From assembly GCA_029961685.1 (NCBI GenBank), contig JARWKL010000012.1, positions 7,034,955-7,098,954 on the forward strand: a DNA stretch of 64,000 nt. Direction: 5' to 3'. Shown piece after piece: positions 63,101-64,000 of the stretch; position 1 is the first letter of the stretch, and each line of letters starts with the position of its first letter. This DNA is from Aristolochia californica (Eukaryota; Streptophyta; Magnoliopsida; Piperales; Aristolochiaceae). Position numbers and translations under genes: made by a program. The notes under the pieces were generated by a model. That model saw only the letters and a program-made list of their open reading frames with translations. It was not told the DNA's origin and did not search any database.

Positions 63101-64000
63101 TTACAAGAAAGAGATTTGTTCTACACGTGTTTTAAAAATGGATATGAAAGTTTGAAACATGTTAAAGATGCCTATGGATCCAAAGCTTTTAAAGAGAATA
63201 ACATACGCTCATTAAATTCTCTAGTGAACGTGCGCTGGGAAATTTACCTGAGTCAAACAAGCCATTAGTTTGCCTGTTTGCCAAAAGCTGACCTAACAAT
63301 CATAGATGATTGTGATGTGATTTATCATGAGTAATGGGCTATATTTTTGTAAGAAATGACATACGGATTGGGAGTCAACAGTCAGTGAAAAATACCCCTG
63401 CCTCCACCTTTTCCCGACAATTGCAAAACCTGAGATATAAAACACTAAAAAGATCTTACAATCCCTAAAATTTACAAACACTCTTTGGAATTATCTCTCT
63501 CTACATTTGTGCATTGTGCATCTCCATTTTAGATGTACGATTTTTTCTTAATTCAAAACTTTGAGTTTTCGCTCTCGTTTCATCCTGTAAACAAAAAAAT
63601 ACAAATAGATCACAACAAAATGAAAAATTTAGAGTTTATGTGTGAAAAAAAATAAAATAATAACAAATGTAAGTATAGAAAATTTATTCACACACCACAA
63701 ATGAACACAAAAGTTTTGTTTTCCAAGTTTGGGAAATTCCACTAGTTCAACCCTAATTGCTTGGAATTTTACAAGAAAGAGATTTCTTCTACATATGTTT
63801 TAAAAATGGATATGCATGCTTGAAACATGTTAAAGATGCAAATGACCTATGGATCCAAAGCTTTTAAAGAGAATAACAAATGCTCATTAAATTCTTGATG
63901 AACGTGCGGTGGGATATTTAACAGAGTCAAACAAGCCATTATTTTGCCCTTTCAAAAAAAGCTTACCTAACAATGATAGATGATTATAAAGTGATTTATC
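54165..64000 (+). repeat. Diverged satellite monomers right of the 8-mer HOR
   Basis: About 15 monomers of mixed subtype have many individual substitutions and small deletions (for example CATTGT missing near 55509 and about 14 bp missing near 56615). No obvious high-identity HOR copy is present. No gene is seen. Confidence 0.85.
58004..58009. other. Deletion junction in a satellite monomer (~45 bp lost)
   Basis: CGTAACGGGCT joins directly to AAAAACACCCCGCC, removing the GTAAGAAATGAC and GGAGTCAACACTC segment. The box spacing is 628 bp here. Confidence 0.78.

Larger units (their letters stand above)
28621..64000 (+). repeat. Satellite array, right block (same ~673-bp monomer)
   Basis: The same satellite continues in the same orientation after the retroelement. 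It resumes at GGGAGTCAACACTCAG, the next bases of the monomer interrupted at 22764. Box positions include 29058, 29731, 30405, 31074, 31747 and 32421, then the 8-mer HOR tract (32803-54164), then 54459, 55131, 55797, 56475, 57137, 57799, 58427, 59096, 59771, 60444, 61118, 61792, 62465, 63136 and 63807. The array runs off the window end. No stretch over 300 bases in this block is anything other than satellite. Confidence 0.97.

Noticed and set aside
1..64000. CRISPR array or other prokaryotic repeat system
   Set aside because: The repeat unit is ~673 bp, the spacers are not unique, and the associated element is a plant retrotransposon.

Overview
The window is nuclear DNA of a flowering plant, most likely a eudicot; the species cannot be named from the sequence. 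Two things support this. The mobile element belongs to the Athila/Tat branch of plant Ty3/gypsy retrotransposons, and the rest is a long AT-rich satellite array with higher-order repeat (HOR) organisation, as found in plant pericentromeric, centromeric or subtelomeric heterochromatin. I see no host protein gene, tRNA or rRNA.

Layout: positions 1-22764 and 28621-64000 are one tandem array of a ~673-bp monomer (about 88 full or partial units), all in the same orientation. Monomers fall into at least three subtypes. I call them A (reads CTCAATGAACG at a diagnostic site, 1 bp shorter), B (CTCTAGTGAACG) and C (CTTAAGTGAACG). The subtypes form HORs of different size along the array: a 4-mer (~2.69 kb, order B-A-A-C) at about 1.3-6.7 kb; a 3-mer (~2.02 kb) at about 8.1-12.2 kb; irregular monomers at 12.2-22.8 kb; and an 8-mer (~5,341 bp, itself two diverged B-A-B-C 4-mers) present in four nearly identical consecutive copies at 32.8-54.17 kb. 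Monomers at 54.2-64 kb are again more diverged. Every monomer carries the same internal landmarks: a cluster of five short palindromes (ACACGTGT, GCATGC, AACATGTT, GGATCC, AAGCTT), an 18-bp dyad, a pyrimidine block, a TATA-like box and A-tracts.

The array is interrupted once, at 22765-28620, by a degenerate rearranged retrotransposon. On the minus strand lie an integrase pseudogene and a single 3' LTR (22765-24200). Head-to-head with it, on the plus strand, are the gag 3' end, aspartic protease and the first part of reverse transcriptase, which ends abruptly in satellite. The satellite resumes at the monomer position where it was broken.

The most interesting signals are the nested monomer/4-mer/8-mer structure, a four-combination mosaic of linked variants among the four 8-mer copies (evidence of unequal exchange), the conserved palindrome cluster plus 18-bp dyad, and the inverted, half-canonical retroelement insertion. 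The many 60-73-residue ORFs are by-products of the satellite and are not annotated as genes.
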